From Buchnera aphidicola (Schlechtendalia peitan) (lineage in GTDB: Bacteria > Pseudomonadota > Gammaproteobacteria > Enterobacterales > Enterobacteriaceae), in the NCBI GenBank assembly GCA_039830055.1, contig CP140043.1, positions 561,016 to 625,015 of the forward strand: DNA of 64,000 nt, in the 5' to 3' direction. The translations under genes were made by a program, and so were the position numbers. How positions within the stretch are numbered: the stretch's first letter is position 1; each line of letters begins with the position of its first letter. The notes beneath the pieces were generated by a model. It did no database searches. It was not told the DNA's origin and was given only the letters and a program-made list of their open reading frames with translations. Below, one piece after another: positions 9,967 through 19,224 of this stretch.

Positions 9967-10683
9967 TTACACAGATTTGAACATTAAATGAAATATAGTA
10001 TTTCCAAGATGTATACTTTTTCTTTCGAACTTAGTAATTGGATAAGAACTATTTTTACGAATATCATACTCTGAAGTAGATAAATTAATGTATCCACTTA
10101 TTTCGTTTACTATAGAACTTATTTCTTCTGCATATGACTGACAATCAGTAGATATATGCAAAATTCCATTCACGACTAATTTTTTTAGTATTAGTTTAGC
10201 AAAATTTTTTGTAAAAATTCTTCTTTTCCTGTGACGCTTTTTCGGCCAAGGATCTGGAAAAAATATTTGAACTTTATATAAACTACTATCATAAATCATG
10301 TATTTTAACACTTCTACTGCATCATGACAAATGACTCTAACATTTTTTAAACGATATAAATTAATATATTCTAAACATGATGCAATACCAGGCAAATATA
10401 CTTCAATTCCTAAAAAATTTTTAAAAGTATTGTTAAACGCAAACTTAGAAAATGAATCACCAGTTCCAAATCCAATTTCTAATATTAACGGAGCATAAGA
10501 ATCAAAAAAATCATTTATATTTAAATATGATTTTACAAAATTTATCCCAAATTTTGACCAATATTTATTAATAAACTCACATTTTTTTATACTTAGTTTT
10601 CTTGTTCTAGATACAAAACTACGAGTCTCACGTATCAAAAAACTTTTTTTATTTTTCTTTAATTTAATGATCTCAGTTAACAT
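9967..10683 (-). CDS. trmB: tRNA (guanine-N7-)-methyltransferase
   Basis: The 238-aa protein methylates G46 in the variable loop of tRNAs using SAM. The SAM motif LEIGFGTGDS lies at about residues 68-77, followed by FLGIEVYLPG and the substrate/catalytic block FFPDPWPKKRHRKRR. The RSFVSR N-terminal segment and the PITKFERK C-terminal motif are also as in E. coli (239 aa). It is convergent with hemW, with 24 nt between their stops, and divergent from mutY, which follows trmB in E. coli as well. Confidence 0.96.
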   Translation of the reverse strand: MLTEIIKLKKNKKSFLIRETRSFVSRTRKLSIKKCEFINKYWSKFGINFVKSYLNINDFFDSYAPLILEIGFGTGDSFSKFAFNNTFKNFLGIEVYLPGIASCLEYINLYRLKNVRVICHDAVEVLKYMIYDSSLYKVQIFFPDPWPKKRHRKRRIFTKNFAKLILKKLVVNGILHISTDCQSYAEEISSIVNEISGYINLSTSEYDIRKNSSYPITKFERKSIHLGNTIFHLMFKSV

Positions 10684-10852
10684 ATTAAGTACTAAAACAA
10701 TAATTTTAATCTACTATAATTATATTATAGTATTGTTCATAAATAAGACACAATGTTTAATGTCACATTTGTTTAAATAATTAACATATACATAATGTAT
10801 TTATAAGGATAATATTATAGATATTTATATAAAAATGATGTAATTTACTCAT

Positions 10853-11905
10853 ATGACTATAACTTATTCGTTTTCACAACTTGTAATAAATTGGTATCAT
10901 GAACACGGTAGAAAAAATTTACCTTGGAAGATAAATACAAATCCTTATAAAGTTTGGATATCAGAAATCATGCTTCAACAAACACAAGTAAATACTGTCA
11001 TTCCATATTACAATAAATTTATAAAAATTTTTCCTAATATAAATATATTAGCACAATCTTCTATTAATACAGTACTCAATGCATGGAGTGGATTAGGATA
11101 TTATACAAGAGCACATAATCTCTACAGTACTGCTAAAATTATCTTTAAAAAATATAATGGAATCTTTCCTAATCACTTTTCAAATATTATAAAATTACCA
11201 GGAATAGGAAAAACTACAGCGGGAGCTATCTTATCATTTGGATTTAATCTTTATGGTTGTATTCTTGATGGAAATGTGAAAAGAACTTTACTAAGACATT
11301 TTAACATACGTGCACAAAAAAAAACAATTGAAAAAAAATTGTGGACTATAATTAAATTTATAACACCAATACATAACACACATAAATTTAATCAAGCCAT
11401 AATAGACATAGGATCATTAATTTGTTTAAAATCTAAACCAAAATGTAAAATATGTCCTTTAAAAAAAACGTGTCTATCATTAAAATCCAATGACTGGTCT
11501 ACATATCCGATAAAAAATAAAATACAAAAAAAAATTAAAAAAAAAATATTTTTTTTAATTATTCAATATAAAAACTTTATACTTTTAAAAAAAAATCAAT
11601 TTAATACAATATGGAAGGGATTATATTGTTTTCCGATATTCTTTAACAAATTAGAAGTTTTAGAAAAAATACAAAAAAAAAATATTAATATAAATAAACA
11701 AGAAATATTCGAATCGTTTGTACATACACTTTCACATATTAAATTTTTGTGTTTTTCAATACGAATTGAAATACAAGAAAAATTTTGTATCAAAAAAACT
11801 GTAGATACAATTTGGTTTAACTTATATAATCCTCAAAGTATAGGATTGCCGTCTCCTATAAAAAAAATTATTAACGAAAAGTTATTACCTTTCTTAAAAA
11901 ATTAA
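10853..11905 (+). CDS. mutY: A/G-specific adenine DNA glycosylase
   Basis: The 350-aa enzyme removes adenine mispaired with 8-oxoguanine. Visible features are catalytic E38 in SEIMLQQTQ, the helix-hairpin-helix LPGIGKTTAGA (115-125), catalytic D139 in CILDGNVKR, and the [4Fe-4S] ligands C191, C198, C201 and C207 (C-x6-C-x2-C-x5-C). The C-terminal Nudix-like domain is present but diverged and lysine-rich. The gene carries an in-frame run of ten A at 11537-11546, encoding lysines. That makes it an intact counterpart to the interrupted genes at other A10 tracts. yggX follows 21 nt later. Confidence 0.97.
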   Translation: MTITYSFSQLVINWYHEHGRKNLPWKINTNPYKVWISEIMLQQTQVNTVIPYYNKFIKIFPNINILAQSSINTVLNAWSGLGYYTRAHNLYSTAKIIFKKYNGIFPNHFSNIIKLPGIGKTTAGAILSFGFNLYGCILDGNVKRTLLRHFNIRAQKKTIEKKLWTIIKFITPIHNTHKFNQAIIDIGSLICLKSKPKCKICPLKKTCLSLKSNDWSTYPIKNKIQKKIKKKIFFLIIQYKNFILLKKNQFNTIWKGLYCFPIFFNKLEVLEKIQKKNININKQEIFESFVHTLSHIKFLCFSIRIEIQEKFCIKKTVDTIWFNLYNPQSIGLPSPIKKIINEKLLPFLKN

Positions 11906-11926
11906 GTTAACAGGATTAAATATTTA

Positions 11927-12172
11927 ATGAATACAAAAATTTTTTGTTACTTTTTAAAAAAATATACCGAAAAACTTGATCAACCGCCGTATCCAGGGGA
12001 AATAGGAAAAAAGATTTATAAAACTATTTCGAAAAAAGCATGGAACCAATGGATGTCTAAACAAACAAAAATAATTAATGAAAAAAAATTAAATATGCTT
12101 GATATAAATGATAGAAAAATTTTAGAAAATCATATGGTAAATTTTCTTTTTAAAAATATAAACAATGTATAA
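11927..12172 (+). CDS. yggX: YggX, Fe(II)-trafficking / oxidative protection protein
   Basis: The 81-aa protein matches YggX, which protects Fe-S clusters and influences the labile iron pool. The conserved C7 is in MNTKIFCYFLKK, followed by YPGEIGKKIY, KKAWNQWMSKQT and the INEKKLNMLD block. It is about ten residues shorter than E. coli YggX (91 aa) at the C-terminus. It sits directly after mutY, whose Fe-S cluster it could help maintain; the pairing is conserved in enterics. Confidence 0.95.
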   Translation: MNTKIFCYFLKKYTEKLDQPPYPGEIGKKIYKTISKKAWNQWMSKQTKIINEKKLNMLDINDRKILENHMVNFLFKNINNV

Positions 12173-12251
12173 TATAATACATAACATTTGTTTATTATGT
12201 ACATACAGAAATTTTTACTAATTTCAAAATATTGAATAATTTTTATTACAA

Positions 12252-13085
12252 ATGAACAATCATAACACTATTAAAAATTTAAAAAATAATCTTAAAAAAA
12301 ATATAGAACATAATGTTTTAATATTTGACTCAGGATTAGGTGGATTATCTATTTATAAAAGAATGAAACATCGTTTTCCTAATATAAATTACATTTACAT
12401 ATGTGATAATGAAGCTTTTCCATATGGAGAAAAAAAAGAATCCTTTATTGTTCAAAGATGTCTCAAAATTTTTAATAAAGTATCAAATAAGATAAACATC
12501 ACTTTAGCAATATTAGCATGTAATACAGCTAGCGTTACTAGTTTACTAATATTACAAAAAAAATTTTCTTTTCCTATAATTGGAATCACACCTAATATAA
12601 AAAAAGCAATACAAAAAACTAAAAACAAAATTATTGGATTACTTGCAACTAAAACTACTATCCAAAACAAAAATATTCAAAATCTAATTTTTTCCTTACA
12701 TTCAGAAATCATTATAAAAACATTATACAATAAAGAATTAGTAATAATTGCAGAAAAAAAATTAAAAAAAAATATAAATCCAATAAAAAAAATCAAAAAA
12801 ATACTAAAACCATGGATTGTTTCATCAAATATCCCAGATACAATTATATTAGGATGTACACATTTTAATTTCTTAAAACATGAAATTAAATCACTATTTT
12901 TAAATCGTATGAATATGATTAATTCTAATATTATAATTCCGACCAAGTTTGTTAATATCTTAGATAATAGCTGTATAACACATGGAAATATAGTTATATT
13001 TTCTAAATACATTCATCATGACAAAAATACGCGAAAAGTCTTTAATGAACACTATTTTACAAAATTTGAAAATATAACACTATAA
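12252..13085 (+). CDS. murI: Glutamate racemase
   Basis: The 277-aa enzyme makes D-glutamate for peptidoglycan. It has the family motif FDSGLGGLS (residues 25-33) and the two catalytic cysteines, in LACNTAS (C90) and LGCTHFN. The N-terminal 20 residues are a lysine/asparagine-rich extension of no evident function. Several long A runs lie within the gene but the frame is unbroken. Together with dapF it points to a functional peptidoglycan precursor pathway. Confidence 0.95.
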   Translation: MNNHNTIKNLKNNLKKNIEHNVLIFDSGLGGLSIYKRMKHRFPNINYIYICDNEAFPYGEKKESFIVQRCLKIFNKVSNKINITLAILACNTASVTSLLILQKKFSFPIIGITPNIKKAIQKTKNKIIGLLATKTTIQNKNIQNLIFSLHSEIIIKTLYNKELVIIAEKKLKKNINPIKKIKKILKPWIVSSNIPDTIILGCTHFNFLKHEIKSLFLNRMNMINSNIIIPTKFVNILDNSCITHGNIVIFSKYIHHDKNTRKVFNEHYFTKFENITL

Positions 13086-13170
13086 TTAATTATGTATACT
13101 TTTACAAAATAAAACAATAATGAATGACATCTGAAAATAACATATAAATTAATATATGCATGATATTTGC

Positions 13171-14598
13171 TTACATATTTAATACGCTATTATGCAAGTC
13201 ATGTGAATATTTTAATAAATCTTTTAATAACAAAACATTTTTAACGTTATTACTGTGCAATTCTAATAATTTCAATATTTTTTGAACATATATAAACACA
13301 TTTTTTTTGTTTACTATTTGTCTACAATGCTGCTTCCACACATCTTTTTCACTATTATTTAATAAGTCAGGATAATTTCTAGATATACAACGCATCATTA
13401 ACGACTGAATTCGACTATTGGAAATCGGTAATATCCTATCAAAAAAATGTTGTTCTAGTAATGTATTTATAACCGTTATTAATTTTTTATCAGAATTATT
13501 AAAAAAATCATTATATAATTGTAAATCAACATCTTTATGTTGCAATTTTTTACTATTTTTAATAAAAGTTTTTAATTTTTTTTTAAATACAATACTATTG
13601 CGTATTAATAATAAATTCTCATTACATAATCTAAGATCTATTCCAATACTTTGAATGTATTTAACCTTAATAGCATTAACAGGTGTTAATATTGGACAAC
13701 GATTGATATATATTAATACAATACCTTGTTTGAAAAACTGAGAATAATCTACTGTATTAACATCTTCATCTAAAAAACAATTTAAAAAATTTTTAGCGCT
13801 CTTTGTTAAGTCAAAACTAATTAATATATTAGAATTACCCGGATGCCATGAAATAGGAGCAATAATACTAATATTTTTTCTTAATAATCCAAATAATTGA
13901 GATATATATATCATCGGTTTAATATTTACGATATCAATTATTTTTAGAAGTTCTTTTTTGCTACGATACTTAAAACAATAATTAAATAATTTTGGTTGTT
14001 TCTTCCTCAATAATTGTGCTACTTGTAAAGTAGCATACACATCACTAACTGCACTATGCGCTTGCAAATGATTAATATTATTACATTTAGATATATTAGA
14101 TAATTTAAAACTAGGATAATTGTTATCTCCACTAATAGACCAACATATTCCTTCAGGACGTAATGAATAATACGCCCTTAATATATTTAAAATATCCCAT
14201 CTAGAATTACCGTTCTTCCAACTCCATTCATAAGGATCAATAAAATTACGATAAAAAATATTTCTAGTAACTTCGTCATCAAAATGAATATTATTGTAAC
14301 CTACAATACAAGTATTAGGTTTTTTAAATTGTTTGTAAATCTTTTGTGCAAATTCAAATTCGTTTAAACCATGTTTCTTAGCATAATTAGGAGAAATTCC
14401 AGTAATTAAAATAGCTTCTGGATCAGGGAAATAATCTATAGGAGGGATACAAAAAATTTCATTAGGGATATCAATAATATTCAAATTTGCATCAGTACGA
14501 ATGCATGCAAATTGAGCTGGTTTGTCTAAAGCAGGGTGAATACCAAACGTTTCATAATCATAAAATAAAAAAGTAAAACTATGTAATTTTAATGCCAT
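13171..14598 (-). CDS. sbcB: Exodeoxyribonuclease I
   Basis: The 475-aa protein has exactly the E. coli length. It is a 3'-5' single-strand DNA exonuclease used in recombination and mismatch repair. The DEDD-family first motif FYDYETFG (D14, E16) is intact, and so are the nearby IRTDANLN and GYNNIHFDDEVTRN (second motif) and the HSAVSDVYAT third motif. The C-terminal SH3-like and helical domains are diverged but of normal extent. It is convergent with murI. Confidence 0.96.
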   Translation of the reverse strand: MALKLHSFTFLFYDYETFGIHPALDKPAQFACIRTDANLNIIDIPNEIFCIPPIDYFPDPEAILITGISPNYAKKHGLNEFEFAQKIYKQFKKPNTCIVGYNNIHFDDEVTRNIFYRNFIDPYEWSWKNGNSRWDILNILRAYYSLRPEGICWSISGDNNYPSFKLSNISKCNNINHLQAHSAVSDVYATLQVAQLLRKKQPKLFNYCFKYRSKKELLKIIDIVNIKPMIYISQLFGLLRKNISIIAPISWHPGNSNILISFDLTKSAKNFLNCFLDEDVNTVDYSQFFKQGIVLIYINRCPILTPVNAIKVKYIQSIGIDLRLCNENLLLIRNSIVFKKKLKTFIKNSKKLQHKDVDLQLYNDFFNNSDKKLITVINTLLEQHFFDRILPISNSRIQSLMMRCISRNYPDLLNNSEKDVWKQHCRQIVNKKNVFIYVQKILKLLELHSNNVKNVLLLKDLLKYSHDLHNSVLNM

Positions 14599-14675
14599 AT
14601 CATTTGTATATGTTGTAATTCAATGATAAAATATCTATAATAAAAGTTATTTATTATAATAAATAATATAAATTA

Positions 14676-14748
14676 CTCCTCTGACTGGATTCGAACCAGT
14701 GACATACGGATTAACAGTCCGCCGTTCTACCAACTGAACTACAGAGGA
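14676..14748 (-). tRNA. tRNA-Asn (GTT)
   Basis: Read on the minus strand, the sequence folds as a standard cloverleaf with acceptor TCCTCTG paired to CAGAGGA and discriminator G, T-loop GGTTCGAATCC, and anticodon GTT in the CTGTTAATC loop. It closely follows enteric tRNA-Asn. It is 73 nt long and CCA is not encoded. Confidence 0.97.
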
Positions 14749-14755
14749 AAAAAAT

Positions 14756-14784
14756 ATTTTATCAAAAATTAAATACAATGTCAA
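14756..14784 (-). promoter_or_regulatory. Promoter for tRNA-Asn
   Basis: On the minus strand a perfect TTGACA (14784-14779) stands 17 nt from TAAAAT (14761-14756), and transcription would start within a few bases of the mature tRNA 5' end. Spacing, position and -35 match make this one of the better promoters in the window. Confidence 0.65.
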
Positions 14785-14905
14785 TAAGTTAATATTTTTA
14801 AAAATATATATTTTATTTTTCAATATTGTGTATACTATTAAAATATTCCAATATTTTTTGTACAAACAATTATATAATATAATTATTACTCTTTAACATT
14901 TTATC

Positions 14906-14978
14906 GGCCCCTTAGCTCAGTGGTAAGAGCAAGCGACTCATAATCGCTTGGTCGTTGGTTCAAATCCAACAGGGGCCA
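14906..14978 (+). tRNA. tRNA-Ile2 (CAT anticodon, lysidine type)
   Basis: The cloverleaf has acceptor GGCCCCT/AGGGGCC with discriminator A and anticodon CAT. The CAT anticodon suggests Met, but the body, including ACTCATAATCGCTTGGTCG and the acceptor stem, is nearly identical to enteric tRNA-Ile2 (ileX) and unlike elongator tRNA-Met. Reading AUA requires TilS to convert the anticodon C to lysidine. CCA is not encoded. Confidence 0.9.
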
Positions 14979-15036
14979 CACCTTTTTATTAATTGTTCAC
15001 AATATTTTGATAAAAAAATAAAATTCTGGAACATAA

Positions 15037-15669
15037 ATGGATAATTTTAAAAAAAAATTTATTCAGTTTTGCTTAAAAAGAAAAATATTGCAATTTGGAA
15101 ATTTTACACTTAAATCAGGAAAAAAAAGTACATTTTTTTTTAATTTTAGCTTATTTAATACTGGCAATGATCTTGAAAAACTTGGTTTTTTTTATGCTAA
15201 AGCAATTGTAGAAAATAATATAAATTGTAATATTTTATTTGGAATAGCGTATAAAGGAATTCCTATAGTAATATCTACTACTATAGCATTAAAAAAGTAC
15301 TTTAATATTAATATAAAATACTGCTTTAATAGAAAAGAAGAAAAAGACCACGGGGAGAGAGGAATATTTGTCGGAAACAATTTAACAAAAAATATACTAG
15401 TTTTAGATGATGTACTCACTTCTGGGTTATCTATACATAATGCAATTAATCTAATTGAATCTTATTCTCGTTCTAAAAACTTAATATCAAACATATTAGT
15501 CGCTTTGAATAGAACAGTTAAAAACAATAAAAACCTAATACAAATAGAAATCAAACATAATCTAAAAATATTTTCTATTATAAATGTCCAAGATATAATT
15601 GATTACATGAAACACAAAAAAATTTTATTTAATTATTTAGAAGCAATAGAAAAAAACATTAATTCATGA
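15037..15669 (+). CDS. pyrE: Orotate phosphoribosyltransferase
   Basis: The 210-aa enzyme (E. coli 213) makes OMP from orotate and PRPP in pyrimidine synthesis. Visible are FTLKSGKKSTFFFNFSLFN near the N-terminus, the FGIAYKGIP segment, the catalytic loop FNRKEEKDHGERG, and the PRPP-binding motif VLDDVLTSG. It is followed by dut on the opposite strand; the same pair lies close together in E. coli. Confidence 0.97.
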   Translation: MDNFKKKFIQFCLKRKILQFGNFTLKSGKKSTFFFNFSLFNTGNDLEKLGFFYAKAIVENNINCNILFGIAYKGIPIVISTTIALKKYFNINIKYCFNRKEEKDHGERGIFVGNNLTKNILVLDDVLTSGLSIHNAINLIESYSRSKNLISNILVALNRTVKNNKNLIQIEIKHNLKIFSIINVQDIIDYMKHKKILFNYLEAIEKNINS

Positions 15670-15729
15670 TGAATCTAAAAAAATAAAATAGTTCCACTCA
15701 ATACTTTATTCTAAAAACATTCTTATAAA

Positions 15730-16194
15730 TTATTTGAATCCAGAATGGCCAAACCCTTTATCTCGTCTACAATTATTATTAGTTTCAAAATTTTCTACAA
15801 AATTAAAAATAGGTCTAATAATAGGAATAAAAACTATTTGAGCTATTCTCATTCCTATAGTTATAATAAATGGATTTTGACTCCTATTCCACACAGATAT
15901 CATAATTTGACCTTGATAATCAGAATCAATCAATCCTACTGAATTTCCTAATACAATACCATATTTATGTCCTAAACCAGATCTAGGTAAAATTAAAGCT
16001 GAAATATATGGATTCCCTATATGTATAGCTATCCCAGTAGGTAATAAAATAGTAGTATTTGGAAGTATTTCTTGATTACAAAAAATACAAGCTCTCAAAT
16101 CTAAACCTGAAGAACCTTCAGTAGAATACATAGGATAAGAAAATTCAGTACCTATACGAGAATCTAAAATTTTAATATCAATATTATTTTCCAT
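15730..16194 (-). CDS. dut: dUTP pyrophosphatase
   Basis: The 154-aa trimeric dUTPase (E. coli 151) hydrolyses dUTP to dUMP. It keeps uracil out of DNA and feeds dTMP synthesis. Motifs in order are GSSGLDLRAC, LPRSGLGHKYGI, VGLIDSDYQGQI with its catalytic Asp, and the C-terminal lid RRDKGFGHSGFK. It is convergent with pyrE. Confidence 0.97.
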   Translation of the reverse strand: MENNIDIKILDSRIGTEFSYPMYSTEGSSGLDLRACIFCNQEILPNTTILLPTGIAIHIGNPYISALILPRSGLGHKYGIVLGNSVGLIDSDYQGQIMISVWNRSQNPFIITIGMRIAQIVFIPIIRPIFNFVENFETNNNCRRDKGFGHSGFK

Positions 16195-16438
16195 TTTTCA
16201 CAACTTATAATATATTTTTAAATATTTAAAAATTTATAAATTTTTAACATTCATAAAAAAAACTATATTTTATTTTTTTGGATTTTTTAAAAATAATACA
16301 TTCTAATTTTTTATAAAAAAACATTTTAATATATAAAAATATCAATTAAAACTTATAATTATCAAAAATTATAAAACATAATGAGATATTATGTTAATAT
16401 TTTTACTAAAATAAATATAATGTTTTCTATAAAAACAA

Positions 16439-16900
16439 TTATTCATCTTTTGATACTATTTTAATGTTAACTACTACTGAAACATTACTATGTGGTTTAA
16501 AAGTTATATTATATTCTCCAATATTCCTAATAATTCCACCAGAAATACGAATTTCCCCTTTTCTAACTTCGACATTACATAATTTAGATAATACTTCAGA
16601 AATTTCTCTAGTTCCTACAGAACCAAATAACTTTCCCTCTTTTCTAGATTTAGAAAATATAATAACTGGTTGACAAACCTCTTGAATTTTTTTTGCTCGA
16701 AACTGAGCTAAAGATAATTTATCTAATAATTTTTGTTCAAATTCCATTTTCTTTTTTAATACCAACGCAATATTAAGTTTAGTGGCTATAAGCGCATTTC
16801 CATGAGGTATTAAAAAATTTCTAGCATATCCAGATTTAACTCGTACTATATCACCCAAATTTCCTAAACTTTCGACTTTATTAAGAAGAATAATCTGCAT
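16439..16900 (-). CDS. rplI: 50S ribosomal protein L9
   Basis: The 153-aa protein (E. coli 149) begins MQIILLNKVESLGNLGDIV and contains VKSGYARNFLIPHGNA, the signature of the N-terminal rRNA-binding domain. A long connecting helix and the C-terminal domain follow. It is last in the rpsF-rpsR-rplI unit, 29 nt after rpsR. Confidence 0.98.
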   Translation of the reverse strand: MQIILLNKVESLGNLGDIVRVKSGYARNFLIPHGNALIATKLNIALVLKKKMEFEQKLLDKLSLAQFRAKKIQEVCQPVIIFSKSRKEGKLFGSVGTREISEVLSKLCNVEVRKGEIRISGGIIRNIGEYNITFKPHSNVSVVVNIKIVSKDE

Positions 16901-16929
16901 TGGAAAAAATCATCCTATTTTTATTAAAA

Positions 16930-17157
16930 TTATTGATGTTGGTCTGTATATGGTAATAAAGAAAGATAACGAGCACGTTTAATAGCACGAGATAACTGAC
17001 GTTGATATTTAGCCCTAGTTCCCGTAATTCTACTTGGCACAATTTTCCCATTTTCTGTAATATAATTTTTCAATATAGAAATATCTTTATAATCTATTTC
17101 TTGAATTCCATCAGCAGTAAAACGACAGAATTTACGACGTCTAAAGTAACGTACCAT
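16930..17157 (-). CDS. rpsR: 30S ribosomal protein S18
   Basis: The 75-aa protein is highly conserved: MVRYFRRRKFCRF at the N-terminus, IDYKDISILKNYITE, and GTRAKYQRQLSRAIKRAR. Length matches E. coli. It binds 16S rRNA together with S6, whose gene lies upstream. Confidence 0.98.
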   Translation of the reverse strand: MVRYFRRRKFCRFTADGIQEIDYKDISILKNYITENGKIVPSRITGTRAKYQRQLSRAIKRARYLSLLPYTDQHQ

Positions 17158-17244
17158 AATAATAAGTCTCCTGTTATTATTTATACAGAAACTAAAAATA
17201 TTTACATATTTTTAAAAACTCTTGTCAATTTAAAAATAGTACAT

Positions 17245-17607
17245 TTATTTTACCGTTTGGTGCACTCCATCATATAATTTCTTGTCTTCTCTAGACCGGA
17301 TCATTGGAGACGCTTCTGTTATTGGTTTTTTAACACATATAATGATGTTTCTTATTACACAATCATTAAATCTAAATTTGTCTGATAACTTTCTAATTAT
17401 GTTTGGAAAAACCTCAATATTCATTAATATATAATGAGCCTTATGTAACCTATTAATAGAATATGCTAACTGACGTCTTCCCCAATCTTCTAATCTATGA
17501 ATTTTTCCTTGATCACTAAAAATTAACTTTTTATATTCTTCAATCATATTTGGAAGCTGTTCACTATGATCAGGATGAACTAAAAATATTATTTCGTAAT
17601 TCCTCAC
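17245..17607 (-). CDS. rpsF: 30S ribosomal protein S6
   Basis: The 120-aa protein begins MRNYEIIFLVHPDHSEQ and contains KIHRLEDWGRRQLAY and KAHYILMN, all typical of S6. The start codon is GTG (17607-17605), supported by a strong AAGGAG about 8 nt upstream. The acidic C-terminal tail of E. coli S6 is missing. The 87-nt gap before rpsR is where E. coli has priB; no priB is present. Confidence 0.97.
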   Translation of the reverse strand: MRNYEIIFLVHPDHSEQLPNMIEEYKKLIFSDQGKIHRLEDWGRRQLAYSINRLHKAHYILMNIEVFPNIIRKLSDKFRFNDCVIRNIIICVKKPITEASPMIRSREDKKLYDGVHQTVK

Positions 17608-17841
17608 TACAAAATCTCCTTATAATCATTACATAATTCCTATAAATAAGCTTTATTGATAAAAAACTATAGATGATAACAATCAAATGCAAATTTATAA
17701 TATACAGGAATAATAAAAATATTCAACAAAAATACACAACTAAAAAACATGAATATAATTAATACTAATGTTGCAAATACAAAATGATCTTATATAGTAT
17801 TTTAAACTAGAATTAAAATTTATTAATTCCAACTAAAACTG

Positions 17842-19134
17842 TCATACATCTCGAAAAATTGTCTCACTTCTATTAGGCCCAGTAGATACTATAATAATAG
17901 GGACACCTAATATTTCTTCAATACGAAAAATAAATTTTTTTGCTAAAATAGGTAAATTATTAAAATGAGTTATTCCAAACGTGTTACTATTCCAACCTTC
18001 TAAGGTTTCATATATAGGATTGATAGTTGTCCAATCTCTTTGGCAACACGGAATTCTATCATATGAAGAACTGTATTTATTATTTTCATAGCCTATACAC
18101 ATCTTGATTTCTTTTAAATTATCTAAAACATCTATTTTTGTTAGACATAATTTAGATATAGAGTTAATTTTTATTGATCGTTTTAATAATACTAAATCTA
18201 ACCAACCAACACGTCGTTGTCTACCTGTAGTAGCACCAAACTCATGTCCTCTAGTACAAAAATAGGTATTTAAATCACCAAAAATTTCCGTAGGAAATGG
18301 ACCATTACCTACTCTAGTAGAGTATGATTTAATCACTCCAAATACATGCTTTATGTTAAATATTCCTATTTCAGAACCTGTACACGCACCACCAGACATA
18401 CTACTTGAAGAAGTAACATATGGATAAGTACCATGATCAATATCCAATAAACTTCCTTGAGCACCTTCAAATATAATAGTTTTATTATTCTTTTCAGCTG
18501 TTTCAAAAATACTAAAAACATCATAAGACATATTTATAAGAATATCTTTTATCCTAATAATATCGTTTAAAATTTTATTATAATCTACACCATCTACTTG
18601 ATAAAAATTTTTGAGTTGATAATTATAATAATTTACATTTTCTTTTAATTGAGCAGTAAAAAACGACCAATCCTGTAAATCTCCCACTCTTAATCCACGT
18701 CTAGCTATTTTATCTTCATATGCAGGACCAATTCCACATTTAGTGGTTCCAATAGAATATTTACCACGTTGTTTTTCTCTAGCTATATCTATAAACATAT
18801 GATAATTAAATATTAGATGACAAGATTCTGATATAATTATGCGATTACGAACATCATAATTATTTTTTTGTAACATATTTATTTCATTAATTAAATGAAT
18901 AGGAGATAAAACAACACCATTGGCTATTATAGTCGTAATATTATTATGTAAAATACCAGAAGGTATAATATGTAAAACTATTTTTTTACCATTGATTACT
19001 AACGTATGCCCAGCATTATGACCTCCTTGATATCGAACAACATAGTCTACATTTTTAGTTAAAAAATCTATGATTTTTCCTTTTCCTTCATCTCCCCACT
19101 GAGCACCTAAAATAACAGTATTTTCTTTTATCAT
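17842..19134 (-). CDS. purA: Adenylosuccinate synthetase
   Basis: The 430-aa enzyme (E. coli 432) couples IMP and aspartate with GTP hydrolysis in AMP synthesis. Motifs are GAQWGDEGKGK (residues 10-20), YQGGHNAGHTLV, FEGAQGSLLDIDHGTYP, and GVIKSYSTRVGNGPFPTE. All active-site blocks are intact. It lies downstream of hflKC in the same direction, as in E. coli, with 90 nt between. Confidence 0.98.
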   Translation of the reverse strand: MIKENTVILGAQWGDEGKGKIIDFLTKNVDYVVRYQGGHNAGHTLVINGKKIVLHIIPSGILHNNITTIIANGVVLSPIHLINEINMLQKNNYDVRNRIIISESCHLIFNYHMFIDIAREKQRGKYSIGTTKCGIGPAYEDKIARRGLRVGDLQDWSFFTAQLKENVNYYNYQLKNFYQVDGVDYNKILNDIIRIKDILINMSYDVFSIFETAEKNNKTIIFEGAQGSLLDIDHGTYPYVTSSSSMSGGACTGSEIGIFNIKHVFGVIKSYSTRVGNGPFPTEIFGDLNTYFCTRGHEFGATTGRQRRVGWLDLVLLKRSIKINSISKLCLTKIDVLDNLKEIKMCIGYENNKYSSSYDRIPCCQRDWTTINPIYETLEGWNSNTFGITHFNNLPILAKKFIFRIEEILGVPIIIVSTGPNRSETIFRDV

Positions 19135-19224
19135 TAATTTTGTTTACCTATTGTTTTTTGTAAATCCATCTATTCTACAACTATATCAACGTAAAACAAT
19201 GTATATTATTAAAATATACCTACA

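Noticed and set aside
11596..11793. Minus-strand 65-codon frame opposite mutY
   Set aside because: It is inside mutY's diverged C-terminal domain and has no similarity or ribosome-binding site.
14906..14978. Elongator tRNA-Met because of the CAT anticodon
   Set aside because: The acceptor stem and body match tRNA-Ile2 (ileX) of enterics far better.
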